Source: Bacteroidota bacterium (lineage in GTDB: Bacteria; Bacteroidota; Bacteroidia; Chitinophagales; Saprospiraceae). Taken from it: DNA of 64,000 bases. The DNA lies in assembly GCA_003045895.1 (NCBI GenBank), contig PZPC01000019.1:1-64000 (forward strand), read 5' to 3'. Under the pieces are notes generated by a model that saw only the letters and a list, made by a program, of their open reading frames with translations, made no database searches and had not been told where the DNA came from. The number at the start of each line of letters is the position of its first letter. Position 1 is the first letter of the stretch. The position numbers were made by a program, and so were the translations under genes. Positions 51,978-60,700 of the stretch are shown piece after piece.

Positions 51978-53081
51978 ATGAAGGCAACCCACCCGTGCTA
52001 CCGATTAACCTGCCCGACCAGCCAGTTGACTACCCCGGTTTTGCGCAAGCGCCTGCCCTATCTGCTGGTAATGTGGTTGGCCGTTTTCGGCAGCTGTTCG
52101 CGACAGGAAGGGAGACCTCCCGTACCAGACGCCCCGACGGGGATGGTATACATTCCTGGTGGCGAATTTACCCTGGGCCCCACGCAGCGCGCTACCGAAG
52201 CAGATGAATGGCCGCCCGTACCCGTTGCCGTAGCTGCTTTTTTTATGGACGAAACCGAGGTCACTAATGCCCAGTTTGCTGCTTTTGTGGCGGCTACGGG
52301 CTACCTGACGGCCGCCGAAAAAGCGACCGACTGGGAGGTGTTGAAAAAGGATTTACCTACCGATATTCCCCGCCCTGCGGATTCCTTGCTGGCCGCTGGT
52401 TCGATGGTTTTTCGCGCCACTTCCGCACCGGTGGATCTGCGTGACGAACTGCAGTGGTGGGCCTGGCAACCCGGCGTCAACTGGCGGCATCCGGAAGGAC
52501 CGCAAAGCGATATTACCGACCGGCCAGAACACCCCGTGGTACACGTCAGCTGGGACGACGCCCAGGCTTATGCCCACTGGGCGGGTAAGCGCCTGCCAAC
52601 CGAAGCAGAATGGGAATGGGCAGCCCAGGGCGGAACCGACAACCAGCGCTACCCCTGGGGGAATGATCCGCCTGCCGAAGCGGCTAAATTGGCCAACTTC
52701 TGGCAGGGTGCCTTCCCTTACGACAACCTGCTCGAAGATGGCTATTTCACCACGGCCCCCGTAAAAAGCTACCCTCCCAATGCCTATGGGCTGTACGAAA
52801 TGGGGGGGAATGTTTGGGAATGGTGCTCTGACAAATACCACGCCCAGGCCTATGCACTGGCCGCGGCAGCGGGCAAAAGGGTGAGCAATCCGCAAGGACC
52901 GGCGCAGGTTTACGATCCTCAGGAGCCTTACGCCCGCAACAAATACGTCATTCGGGGCGGCTCTTTTTTGTGCAACGACAGTTACTGCAGCGGCTACCTC
53001 ACTACGCGCCGGGCCAGCTCCGCCAACGATACGGGCAGCATCCACACGGGCTTTCGCTGCGTGCAGGCTGCAGCCAACTAA
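51978..53081 (+). CDS. Lipoprotein of the formylglycine-generating-enzyme (SUMF1) family
   Basis: 367 residues from ATG 51978 (a TTG at 51963 is upstream). The N-terminus is long and basic, then MWLAVFGSC with a lipobox Cys. The FGE fold is clear: MVYIPGGEFTLGP; DETEVTNAQFAAFV; HPVVHVSWDDAQAYAHWAGK; RLPTEAEWEWAAQGG; NVWEWCSD; and GGSFLCNDSYC, where Cys332 and Cys337 match the two copper-binding active-site cysteines of oxygen-dependent FGE. Many Bacteroidota paralogues such as GldJ/GldK lack these, so real thiol-oxidation chemistry is possible. It is likely anchored in the envelope. No sulfatase lies in this window. Confidence 0.88.
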   Translation: MKATHPCYRLTCPTSQLTTPVLRKRLPYLLVMWLAVFGSCSRQEGRPPVPDAPTGMVYIPGGEFTLGPTQRATEADEWPPVPVAVAAFFMDETEVTNAQFAAFVAATGYLTAAEKATDWEVLKKDLPTDIPRPADSLLAAGSMVFRATSAPVDLRDELQWWAWQPGVNWRHPEGPQSDITDRPEHPVVHVSWDDAQAYAHWAGKRLPTEAEWEWAAQGGTDNQRYPWGNDPPAEAAKLANFWQGAFPYDNLLEDGYFTTAPVKSYPPNAYGLYEMGGNVWEWCSDKYHAQAYALAAAAGKRVSNPQGPAQVYDPQEPYARNKYVIRGGSFLCNDSYCSGYLTTRRASSANDTGSIHTGFRCVQAAAN

Positions 53082-53092
53082 TGGGTAATTGA

Positions 53093-53125
53093 CGGAGGAA
53101 GCCGTATTCCTTCCGCAGTTTTTTT
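53093..53125 (+). terminator. Terminator of the FGE-like gene
   Basis: CGGAGGAA pairs with TTCCTTCCG (one bulge) and is followed by CAG and seven T residues. Confidence 0.7.
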
Positions 53126-53127
53126 GT

Positions 53128-53135
53128 TAAGTTTG
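53128..53135 (+). promoter_or_regulatory. Candidate -7 element of the 53.2-kb membrane protein gene
   Basis: TAAGTTTG matches TAnnTTTG, 48 bases before ATG 53183, just past the preceding terminator. Confidence 0.4.
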
Positions 53136-53182
53136 TAGAGAAGGGATTGCGATTTCCCTTTTCCACAAAAAAACAACTACTT

Positions 53183-53671
53183 ATGCTACCCAGAAATCGG
53201 GCATCCAAAGAGCTTTTGCGGTCGGCTTATCTTTTGTACATCGCTCTTTTGCTAGGGCAGGTGCTGCTGAGTTTTGTCATCATCTTTATGCTTACGCAGC
53301 CCGGCAGCACCCTCAACGAAGGGTCGGCGTACCCCTTTTTAGCCCTGCTGGTCATCTTCTTCGCGGCGGGAGCCGCCTGGTACGTCAACAAGTTGCGCCA
53401 GGACCAGATCCCCATCCTGCGCCCCAACTTCGAAGGCAAACTCCTCCACTACCGCACCAGTATCGCCATGCGCTCGGCGATGGTGGAAGCGGGCAACCTG
53501 TTTTGCCTGGTCATGGCCCTTTTCGAGCGCAGCCTGATGCCTTTCCTCTTTTTCTGCCTGGGCCTGGTGGTGTTTCTGTATTTCCGGCCCCAGCTCAAGG
53601 AACTGGTAGCGCTGTACCAGCTCAATGGCGAAGAGCAGCGGCTGGTGGAGCAGTATTTGAAAAACCGGTAA
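53183..53671 (+). CDS. Four-helix membrane protein of unknown function
   Basis: 162 residues from ATG 53183 (MLPRNRASKELLRSAYLLYI); an upstream TTG at 53147 is less likely. Two pairs of hydrophobic helices (about 14-37, 52-72, then 95-115 and 118-135) are separated by a charged loop (NKLRQDQIPILRPNFEGKL). The short C-terminal end is charged (QLNGEEQRLVEQYLKNR). No family recognised. It precedes lspA, with a gap of 117 bases. Confidence 0.6.
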   Translation: MLPRNRASKELLRSAYLLYIALLLGQVLLSFVIIFMLTQPGSTLNEGSAYPFLALLVIFFAAGAAWYVNKLRQDQIPILRPNFEGKLLHYRTSIAMRSAMVEAGNLFCLVMALFERSLMPFLFFCLGLVVFLYFRPQLKELVALYQLNGEEQRLVEQYLKNR

Positions 53672-53788
53672 ATTCGCGCTGGCGCAACTTATTGCGGGAG
53701 AAATTGGTTTGATTTGAGGTGCCTCCACCCTCCCGCAGGCACGGGTGAACAGGTGCCGGGAAAAGCCAAAAACTTTTATCTTTACTGT

Positions 53789-54313
53789 ATGAAAAATAAA
53801 TGGAATCGCATTGTCATTGTCCTGGTGATCATGGCCGCCAACATCGGGCTGGATCAATGGACCAAGGTTTGGGCCCGGCAAACGTTGCAATACCGGCCAA
53901 GCCGGTCCTACTGGGATGACTTTTTTCGGTTGGTATACGTGGAGAATAAAGGTGCTTTTTTGAGCCTGGGCTCTGACCTTTCGGAAGATGTTCGCATGGC
54001 CATTTTACACTTTTTTCCTGCGGTTTTGCTGGCCGTACTGACGGTTTACGTCATGTTGTCTAAGGCGCTGAACAAGTGGCAGATTGTTGGCATGAGCTTT
54101 ATCGTCGGAGGTGGGATTAGCAATGTCTTCGACCGTATCCTCTACGCGCAGGTGACCGACTTTATGAACATGGGCCTCTTCGGCCTCCGCACCGGTATCT
54201 TCAATTTTGCCGACGTATCCATTATGGTCGGACTGGCCATTATGCTACCCTTCGCCTTGCAAAAGGACCCCACTCCGCTACCGGTTGATGTAGAGGTAGA
54301 AGAAAAAGATTAG
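53789..54313 (+). CDS. lspA: Lipoprotein signal peptidase (signal peptidase II)
   Basis: Aspartyl protease of the inner membrane that removes the signal peptide from prolipoproteins, needed for the lipoproteins encoded elsewhere in this window. The start is ATG 53789 (MKNKWNRIVIVLVIM) instead of 53714. The 174-residue length is normal. Motifs: DQWTKVWA near the N-terminus, VENKGAFLSLG, and the two catalytic aspartates in GGGISNVFDR and FNFADVSIMVG. A -7-like TATCTTTA lies close upstream of the ATG. It converges on the MerC gene, 23 bases away. Confidence 0.94.
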   Translation: MKNKWNRIVIVLVIMAANIGLDQWTKVWARQTLQYRPSRSYWDDFFRLVYVENKGAFLSLGSDLSEDVRMAILHFFPAVLLAVLTVYVMLSKALNKWQIVGMSFIVGGGISNVFDRILYAQVTDFMNMGLFGLRTGIFNFADVSIMVGLAIMLPFALQKDPTPLPVDVEVEEKD

Positions 54314-54336
54314 GAAGACCGCAAGCGGGGAATCGA

Positions 54337-54759
54337 TTAGGCCACTTTGGCCTTGGAGGTATCCATTTTCCTTTCAGTACCCGTGATTTTACATTGCATG
54401 CTGCCCAGCAACAACCAGTTGCGGTAGTGGGCATAGGCAATAAGTGCGCCACCAACGGCAGCCAGGTAGTGTTCGAGGGTGCTTTCAAAGAGATGCACCG
54501 TGAGGATGATGCCGAAACCCGCAGCGGCCAGCAGCATGGGATTCAGCTGGCGGTGCCGGGAGACCGAACCGGCCAGCGACCAGGAAGCCATCACCAACGT
54601 AGACAGGATGAGCCCCCACTCCAGAAACGGGCTGTGCAGCCAGGGCAATACACCCGCCAAACCGAACGACAACATCAACGGCATGAGCATGCAGTGGATG
54701 GCACACAGGAAGGAGGCCGAAAAGCCAAACAGATCCAGATAAGTCCTGATAATTCGCAT
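54337..54759 (-). CDS. MerC-domain membrane protein
   Basis: 140 residues, four membrane helices. The first helix carries CAIHC (FLCAIHCMLMPL), the Cys pair by which MerC-type proteins handle Hg(II) or other soft metals. It is divergent from a Fur-family gene, with an operator-like palindrome between them. In this setting it is more likely a zinc or iron importer or metal-homeostasis protein than mercury resistance; there is no merA or merR here. Confidence 0.85.
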   Translation of the reverse strand: MRIIRTYLDLFGFSASFLCAIHCMLMPLMLSFGLAGVLPWLHSPFLEWGLILSTLVMASWSLAGSVSRHRQLNPMLLAAAGFGIILTVHLFESTLEHYLAAVGGALIAYAHYRNWLLLGSMQCKITGTERKMDTSKAKVA

Positions 54760-54780
54760 GAAACTTCTTTTCTAAAAGCA

Positions 54781-54788
54781 CAAAGATA
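54781..54788 (-). promoter_or_regulatory. Promoter -7 box of the MerC gene
   Basis: TATCTTTG on the minus strand, an exact TAnnTTTG match, 22 bases before the MerC ATG at 54759. The operator palindrome begins 6 bases upstream of this box. Confidence 0.6.
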
Positions 54789-54794
54789 GGATAA

Positions 54795-54809
54795 TGCAAC
54801 AATATTGCA
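54795..54809. promoter_or_regulatory. Fur/Zur-type operator candidate
   Basis: TGCAACAATATTGCA has perfect 5-bp inverted half-sites (TGCAA / TTGCA). It lies in the 106-bp gap between the divergent merC and fur-family genes, overlapping the likely -33 area of merC. A regulator bound here would control merC and perhaps its own gene. Confidence 0.55.
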
Positions 54810-54835
54810 AATGAAAAGGTTTACTGAATATCTTC

Positions 54836-54843
54836 TATCTTTG
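54836..54843 (+). promoter_or_regulatory. Promoter -7 box of the Fur-family gene
   Basis: TATCTTTG, exact TAnnTTTG match, 22 bases upstream of ATG 54866. Confidence 0.6.
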
Positions 54844-54865
54844 TAGTTGAGTAGCGTATAGCTTT

Positions 54866-55282
54866 ATGGAACACCGTATTTCAGACTTATTAAAAAAACA
54901 CGGCCTGCGCAGTACCACCATGCGAGAAGAAGTATTGCGTACTTTTTTTGCGGCCAATAAACGCGCCCTCGACCATCCGGAACTCGAGCGCCGGCTTCCC
55001 CATGCTGACCGCATTACCCTGTACCGGACATTGAAAACTTTTGCCGAAAAGGGACTCATCCACGAGGTCGTGGACGGCGGCTTAGCCACCAAATACGCAC
55101 TGTGCCCCGACAGCTGCACCGAACACCAGCACCACGACGAACACGCTCACTTCCACTGCCAGGATTGCGGCAAGACCATTTGCCTGGAGGCCACCGCCAC
55201 CGCCACGGTGCAGGTTCCTACCGGCTTTCGCGTGAAGCAGACCCATCTGGTGGTGGAGGGGAGCTGCGACGAGTGTTTTTAA
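54866..55282 (+). CDS. Fur-family transcriptional repressor
   Basis: 138 residues with winged-helix N-terminus (LKKHGLRSTTMREEVLRTFF; HADRITLYRTLKTFAEKGLI) and the metal-sensing C-terminus: EHQHHDEHAHFHCQDCGKTI, two CxxC pairs (CQDC and CDEC) for a structural zinc. Whether it senses zinc, iron or another metal cannot be fixed by sequence alone; the MerC partner and a zinc-free L31 gene nearby make zinc a fair guess. It regulates probably through the palindrome at 54795. It converges on DUF4837. Confidence 0.9.
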   Translation: MEHRISDLLKKHGLRSTTMREEVLRTFFAANKRALDHPELERRLPHADRITLYRTLKTFAEKGLIHEVVDGGLATKYALCPDSCTEHQHHDEHAHFHCQDCGKTICLEATATATVQVPTGFRVKQTHLVVEGSCDECF

Positions 55283-55303
55283 AGCAGCAATTTTTCCCTT
55301 CTA

Positions 55304-56413
55304 CTAATACTTCGCCGTGTGCAGGATGTACTCCATCTCCTGCATCAGGTCGCGTTTTTCCTTGCCAGGCGCGTGGACAAAAGCATCGATGAAGAGCAGG
55401 TCGGGCTTGGCGGGGTCGTAGATGAGGTAGCTGACGAAAGCGCCGCCCATAAAATCGTTGACAATATCCCAGATTCCACGGGCTTCGAGGGCGTAGTCGC
55501 CATTGATGCGGGTCGTTTCCACGAAGAGGGGCAGATCCACATCGTTGATGCGCATGTAGGTATTGGCGATAGAGGAGGAGACGTACTCCTTACCGATCTC
55601 GTTGCGAATAGCCTTGATGCCTTCGCGGGTCAACTGCGACTGGTCGGTATAAGGTACTTTGGTAATCAGGATATTGGCGCTGATCTCGCTGGTTTCGCGG
55701 CGCAACCACATGACCTTTTCGTCGGCAAGCGCGGTGTAGAAGGCTTCGGGAAGGCGTATGCTAACCCCCATTTTGGCGCGTACTTCTTCGGAAAGCGTGA
55801 GGTCTTCCCCGCTGAAGTAGGTCGTCGCTTCGATCAGGCGTTCGTCGGCCTGGTGCAGTCGTTTGGCTACTGCCGGGAAGCTGGAGGTGATGTTTTTCAG
55901 CAGCTTGGCTTCGGTTAGCCCGTAGAGGTAGACGAGGGTTTGTCCGCGGGCCCATTTGTTTTTAGCCACGGAGTTGCCGTAGCCATTTTCTGCTGCCAGC
56001 GTCCGGATCTTTTCTTTACCCACATCCTGGCGGATCAGGGCAGAAGTTTCGGACTGTTCGTCAGCCAGATCGCCTACGATCAGGTAGGTGCGGAGTTCCT
56101 TGCGTAGGGGATCCTGACGCAGTTGTTCGAGGGTCAGGTGGCGCAGGTCAAAGATGGGTTCGGGCTGGGGCAGGATCGGGTAGGCTGCTCCGTAGTAGTA
56201 GCGGAGGGAATCGCCCAGCGGGCCGTCCCAGAGAGCCTGGTCGCAGAGGACATTCACCTGGTTGATCTTGCCGAAGGCGTTGCGTTCGGCCTCCATGCTT
56301 TTCTGTAAACCCTCCGAATTACAACCACTCAACGCCAGTACGATAACCACCAGCCAGGTAACTGGCAAGCGGTTGCTGAACTTCTGGCTGGACACCTTAT
56401 TTTCCGTTTGCAT
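55304..56413 (-). CDS. DUF4837 family lipoprotein
   Basis: 369 residues with lipobox LALSGC (Cys about 31) after a basic start. The body fits DUF4837: QVNVLCDQALWDGPLGDSLR, YLIVGDLADEQSETSALIRQD and VVNDFMGGAFVSYLIYDPAK near the end. This family is largely confined to Bacteroidota, with unknown function, and is anchored in the envelope. It lies between fur (convergent) and moxR (same strand, 199-bp gap with a hairpin). AGGAGG upstream of the start gives a stronger ribosome site than usual for the phylum. Confidence 0.85.
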   Translation of the reverse strand: MQTENKVSSQKFSNRLPVTWLVVIVLALSGCNSEGLQKSMEAERNAFGKINQVNVLCDQALWDGPLGDSLRYYYGAAYPILPQPEPIFDLRHLTLEQLRQDPLRKELRTYLIVGDLADEQSETSALIRQDVGKEKIRTLAAENGYGNSVAKNKWARGQTLVYLYGLTEAKLLKNITSSFPAVAKRLHQADERLIEATTYFSGEDLTLSEEVRAKMGVSIRLPEAFYTALADEKVMWLRRETSEISANILITKVPYTDQSQLTREGIKAIRNEIGKEYVSSSIANTYMRINDVDLPLFVETTRINGDYALEARGIWDIVNDFMGGAFVSYLIYDPAKPDLLFIDAFVHAPGKEKRDLMQEMEYILHTAKY

Positions 56414-56510
56414 GTATGCTTTTTTTAAGTAAACTCCTCCTGGTTACAAGATACAAAAGAGGCGTTACCTTTAAGATGAAGAAACCCTTTTTTTTGGCGC
56501 ATTCTAAACG

Positions 56511-56551
56511 AACAAATGCGTAAACAGGATGTGCCCATCTACGCATTTGTT
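56511..56551 (-). terminator. 12-bp perfect stem after moxR
   Basis: AACAAATGCGTA (56511-56522) and TACGCATTTGTT (56540-56551) enclose a 17-nt loop, about 60 bases past the moxR stop. No long T-run on the minus strand. Confidence 0.5.
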
Positions 56552-56612
56552 TTACCTGGCCAGCCATTTGTTCCTTCGAGCCCCGGAGCAGCGAAGGAGC
56601 AAAATTGCGTTG

Positions 56613-57578
56613 TTACATCAGGTGGCTGATGATATCTTCTTCAGAAATGCCTTCGGCTTCCGCCTTGTAGTTGCGCACGATCCGGTGCCGCAGTACGTAG
56701 TTGGCGATAGCCTGGACATCTTCTTTATCGGGCGAGTACTTGCCGCTGATGGCGGCGTGGCACTTGGCGCCGAGTACGAGGTACTGCGAAGCCCGCGGGC
56801 CAGCTCCCCAGCTGATGTACTCATTCACTTCGCTGGTGGCCTGGGGGGTGCCAGGGCGCGTACGGGTAGCCAGTTGGACGGCGTATTCGAGCACATTGTC
56901 GGCAATGGGTATCTTGCGAACCAATTGCTGGAATTGGATAATCTCTATTGCGCTCAAGATGTTTTTGAGTTGCTTGCGCTCCTGGCCGGTAGTGGTTTTT
57001 ACGACCGCTATTTCTTCCTCGTAAGAGGGGTAAGTAAGGGGGATGTTGAACATGAAGCGGTCCAACTGTGCTTCGGGCAGCGGGTAGGTACCTTCCTGCT
57101 CGATGGGGTTCTGGGTAGCCAGCACAAAGAAAGGAGCTGGCAGTTCGTGGCGTACGCCGCTGACGGTTACCGAGCGTTCCTGCATGGCTTCCAGCAGAGC
57201 AGCCTGCGTTTTGGGGGGCGTCCGGTTGATCTCATCCGCCAGCACGATATTGGCAAACAAAGGTCCGCGGTTGAATTTGAAATGCCGGTCTTCGCCGAGA
57301 ATTTCGGAACCCGTGATGTCGGTTGGCATCAGGTCGGGCGTAAATTGAATGCGCTTGAAGTCGAGGTCCAGCACTTCGGCGATGGTGCTCACCAGCAGGG
57401 TTTTGGCCAGGCCGGGTACCCCTACGAGCAAACTGTGACCATTGCTGAAAAGGGAGATGATTACCGCTCTGACAACTTCGTCCTGCCCGACGATAATTTT
57501 ACCAATTTCTGCTTTCAAATTGCGATAAGCCAGTGCAAGGGCATCTACCGCTTCTACATCTGATCTATGTTCTGCCAT
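56613..57578 (-). CDS. MoxR-type AAA+ ATPase
   Basis: 321 residues. Walker A LVGVPGLAKTLLVSTI, Walker B NIVLADEINRTPPKTQAALL and sensor motif FVLATQNPIEQEGTYPLPEAQ. MoxR ATPases usually pair with DUF58 and von Willebrand proteins to act as metal-insertion or chaperone complexes; here no such gene adjoins, so partners are elsewhere. It follows the flippase gene by 201 bases on the same strand. Confidence 0.93.
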   Translation of the reverse strand: MAEHRSDVEAVDALALAYRNLKAEIGKIIVGQDEVVRAVIISLFSNGHSLLVGVPGLAKTLLVSTIAEVLDLDFKRIQFTPDLMPTDITGSEILGEDRHFKFNRGPLFANIVLADEINRTPPKTQAALLEAMQERSVTVSGVRHELPAPFFVLATQNPIEQEGTYPLPEAQLDRFMFNIPLTYPSYEEEIAVVKTTTGQERKQLKNILSAIEIIQFQQLVRKIPIADNVLEYAVQLATRTRPGTPQATSEVNEYISWGAGPRASQYLVLGAKCHAAISGKYSPDKEDVQAIANYVLRHRIVRNYKAEAEGISEEDIISHLM

Positions 57579-57779
57579 GGGGTCTTTTTGAGGGTTAAAT
57601 TTGGACCGCTGACCGGGCTACCAGCAGCAGTCAGGGAAAGTTCTTTTTTAGCGCTTTGACAAAGAAGGCGCAAGTTGCTAAAATTATAGAACTTAATCAA
57701 ATGCTTGACTGCATAGTATACGTATCTCGTGCGGAATGGTTCACTTCTGACCAGCGGCGGGTGCGATTTTTTTTTGACA

Positions 57780-59297
57780 CTACCCCTTTAACACGCTCTT
57801 CAACCACGGCCCCTCGGTTTTAAAAAGAACCAACAGCGTAGCGGCCAGTAAAACAGTATTGACCGCGATCCGGTAAACCAGGCCGTCGGGCAGGTAGCCG
57901 GCCAGCAGCAGCGAGCTGCCCCAGGCCACCAGCCCCAGCGCCAGGTAGTAGGCCATGCGGCCAACGGCGTAGGGTACGGGCCAGCGGCGGCGGTTGTAGT
58001 AATAGGCCGCCGTGGTCATAAACAGGAAGCAGGCCAGGGTGGCCCAGGCGGGTGCGTAATAGCTCAGGGAAGGAATGAAAACCACGTTGACCACAATGGT
58101 GATGACGGCCCCCCCCAGGGCAATGTAGCCCCCCCAGCGGGTCTGGTCGGTGAGTTTGAAGCCGATGGCAAAGTTGTAGAACAGCCCGAGGAAAAAATTG
58201 GCGATGAGGGCAATCGGCAAAACGCCCAAACCCTTCCGGAAGTCGCGGCCCAAAAAATACTGGATGACCTCCAGGTAAAGCATAATGCCCAGGAAGGCCA
58301 GGCTCCCCACCAGGGCAAAAGCCCGGGCGACATCGGCGTAGACCGCCCGGTCATCCGACTCCGCCGCGTGGCGAAAGAAGAAAGGCTCGGCCGCGTAATT
58401 GAAGGCCTGCACAAACAAGCTCATCAGCACCGCCAGCTTGGTGGCCGCGGCGTACAAGCCGCCCAGGGCCAGGTTTTCTTCCGGTGTGCCGCCACCCAGG
58501 TACTTCAGCATGGGCGTCCCGATCAGCAAGTTCACAATGCCCGCCATCCCGGCCACCACCAGCGGGAGCGCGTAGCGCAGCATGCGCTGCCACAGTTCGC
58601 CCACGAAGCGCCAGGCCAGGTGCCGGTACAGCGGAGCCAGCCACAACAGCGTGAGGCCGCTGGCAAGGAGGTTGGTCCAGAACACGTACGCTACCCGCCG
58701 CTCGGGCTGGTAGAGGAGGGTGGCCCACTGCTGGCCGTGGTCGATGAGCCAGGGGCAGCCTTCCAGAAAGAAGAAAACCAGCAGGATATTGGCCACGATG
58801 GCCCCTATTTTGATGAAGGCAAACCGCAGCGGCCGGCCGTCCATGCGCAGGCGGGCAAAGGGAATAGCGGCCAGCGCGTCGAAGGCAATGATGAGGGTGA
58901 AAATACGGACGTAATCCGCCCGCCCCGGATAGAGCAGGTAGTTGGCAATGGCGGGCGCCTGCACCCACAACAAGGCCGTCAGCAATACCGTGGAGGCGAT
59001 AATGGAAAGGGTAGCCGTGGTGAAAACGGCGTCGGCCGTATCAGCTGTCGCGCCACCAGCCAGCTGTTCCTTTTGGGCCCGACTGGCAAAACGGAAGAAC
59101 GCGGTCTCCATCCGGTACGTAAAAAACACGAGCAACAAGGCGATGTTGAAATACAGGTCATTGACGATCCCGTACTCGTCGAGGGTGAATTCCCGGGTCA
59201 GGTAAGGAGTAAGGATGACCCAATTCACGACCCGGCCCACAATGCTGCTGAGGCCGTAGATAGCTGTTTCTCCCGCTAATTTTTTCAGTAATGCCAT
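57780..59297 (-). CDS. Polysaccharide biosynthesis flippase (MATE/Wzx-like)
   Basis: 505 residues from MALLKKLAGETAIYGLSSIV (start 59297; the frame continues to 59375 but the leader is not membrane-like). About 12-14 membrane helices of the MOP superfamily: LTPYLTREFTLDEYGIVNDL near the start is the conserved phrase. It probably moves lipid-linked glycans across the inner membrane. No glycosyltransferase cluster adjoins. Confidence 0.85.
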   Translation of the reverse strand: MALLKKLAGETAIYGLSSIVGRVVNWVILTPYLTREFTLDEYGIVNDLYFNIALLLVFFTYRMETAFFRFASRAQKEQLAGGATADTADAVFTTATLSIIASTVLLTALLWVQAPAIANYLLYPGRADYVRIFTLIIAFDALAAIPFARLRMDGRPLRFAFIKIGAIVANILLVFFFLEGCPWLIDHGQQWATLLYQPERRVAYVFWTNLLASGLTLLWLAPLYRHLAWRFVGELWQRMLRYALPLVVAGMAGIVNLLIGTPMLKYLGGGTPEENLALGGLYAAATKLAVLMSLFVQAFNYAAEPFFFRHAAESDDRAVYADVARAFALVGSLAFLGIMLYLEVIQYFLGRDFRKGLGVLPIALIANFFLGLFYNFAIGFKLTDQTRWGGYIALGGAVITIVVNVVFIPSLSYYAPAWATLACFLFMTTAAYYYNRRRWPVPYAVGRMAYYLALGLVAWGSSLLLAGYLPDGLVYRIAVNTVLLAATLLVLFKTEGPWLKSVLKG

Positions 59298-59422
59298 TTG
59301 GTCTTGCTTGGAATTGCGGCACAAAGTACCAAAATAGAACGCACGGAAGCACCGCAAAACACGAATGTATTCCAATTTTAATTTTAACTTCGCCTTCCAT
59401 TCGCAAAAATTAAATAGCGGTC

Positions 59423-60532
59423 ATGATCGACATCCAACTTTTGAAAGCCATATGTGAGACGCCCGGCGCACCAGGGTTTGAGCAGCGTATTCGCGAACTG
59501 GTGCTGCGGGAAGTAACGCCGCTGGTAGATGAGGTTTCCATCGACAACATGGGCAACGTGATTGCCGTCAGGCGCGGAAAAGAGCGCAAACGCGTAATGG
59601 TGGCCGCCCACATGGATGAGATCGGCTTTATCGTCAACCACATCGACGACGAAGGGTTCCTTCGCTTCCTGCCCCTGGGCGGCTTCGACCCCAAGACCCT
59701 GACCTCGCAGCGGGTCATCGTACACGGCCGCCGCGACGTGATCGGGGTGATGGGTTCCAAGCCCATTCACCTCATGAAGCCCGAAGAACGCACCAAACAA
59801 GTACCCCTGAACGATTATTTTATCGACCTGGGGATGAGCAAGGAAGACGTCCGGAAGATCGTGCGGGTAGGAGACCCCGTGACCCGCGAGCGCGCCCTGA
59901 TCGAATTGGGCGACTGCGTGAACAGCAAATCCATCGACAACCGCGTGTCCGTCTTTATCCTGCTGGAAACCTTGCGGCTTTTGCAGCAGGAGCAGCTTCC
60001 CTACGACCTCTACGCCGTCTTTACCGTGCAGGAAGAAGTGGGCTTGCGGGGCGCCATCTCGGCGGCTCACCTCATTGATCCCGACTTCGGTTTTGGCCTC
60101 GACGTGACCATCGCCTTCGACGTGCCGGGCGCCCAGGGCCACGAGATGGTGACCAAACTCGGCAAAGGAGCCGCCATTAAAATCATGGACGGCACCGTGA
60201 TCAGCGATTTTCGGATGGTCAACTACCTGAAAAAATTGGCCACCGAAAACCACATCCCCTGGCAGTCGGAGCTGCTGCCCGCCGGCGGTACCGATACGGC
60301 CGGCCTCCAGCGCTACGGTAAAAAAGGCGCCATTGCCGGCGCTATCTCCATTCCGCTGCGCCACATTCACCAGACCATCGAAATGGCTCACCAGGGCGAC
60401 ATCCAAAACTGCATCGACCTGCTGCGCCTGTCGATCAGCAGCCTGGATACCTACAACTGGGACTTCACCAATACCGACGACGACGGGAGCGGCCCCGCCA
60501 GCCTGCCCGCGAATGAGGAAGAGTGGATGTGA
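59423..60532 (+). CDS. M42 family glutamyl/deblocking aminopeptidase
   Basis: 369 residues. Dinuclear-metal aminopeptidase forming large dodecameric tetrahedra. Ligands: His in VAAHMDEIGF, Asp in SIDNRVS, catalytic Glu pair in TVQEEVGLRGA, Asp in AFDVPGAQ and His in SIPLRHIHQTIE. Cytoplasmic; no signal peptide. Single gene, divergent from the flippase gene, gap 125 bases. Confidence 0.93.
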   Translation: MIDIQLLKAICETPGAPGFEQRIRELVLREVTPLVDEVSIDNMGNVIAVRRGKERKRVMVAAHMDEIGFIVNHIDDEGFLRFLPLGGFDPKTLTSQRVIVHGRRDVIGVMGSKPIHLMKPEERTKQVPLNDYFIDLGMSKEDVRKIVRVGDPVTRERALIELGDCVNSKSIDNRVSVFILLETLRLLQQEQLPYDLYAVFTVQEEVGLRGAISAAHLIDPDFGFGLDVTIAFDVPGAQGHEMVTKLGKGAAIKIMDGTVISDFRMVNYLKKLATENHIPWQSELLPAGGTDTAGLQRYGKKGAIAGAISIPLRHIHQTIEMAHQGDIQNCIDLLRLSISSLDTYNWDFTNTDDDGSGPASLPANEEEWM

Positions 60533-60628
60533 GGAGCTGGGGTATAGTGGTATAGCTGTGCTGTAGCTTTGGGTTGGTAGCTCGCGACCACAACCGCTGA
60601 TAATTTATATAAACCAGGGGGTCTCGCA

Positions 60629-60656
60629 CCTGCCACGTCTTCAGCGTGGGCGACGC
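60629..60656. repeat. 28-bp exact copy of a palindrome at 24994-25021
   Basis: CCTGCCACGTCTTCAGCGTG continues identically for 28 bases in both places, with the stem CCACG / CGTGG. It lies in the gap between the M42 gene and the left direct repeat of the AT-rich island. Confidence 0.65.
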
Positions 60657-60700
60657 CATGCAGCAGCGACTCGCGGCGGGAGTTGGCGCTGGGCGCGGTA

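Noticed and set aside
54337-54759. Mercury-resistance operon
   Set aside because: MerC domain is present but merR, merA, merT and merP are not; the Fur-family neighbour suggests another metal.
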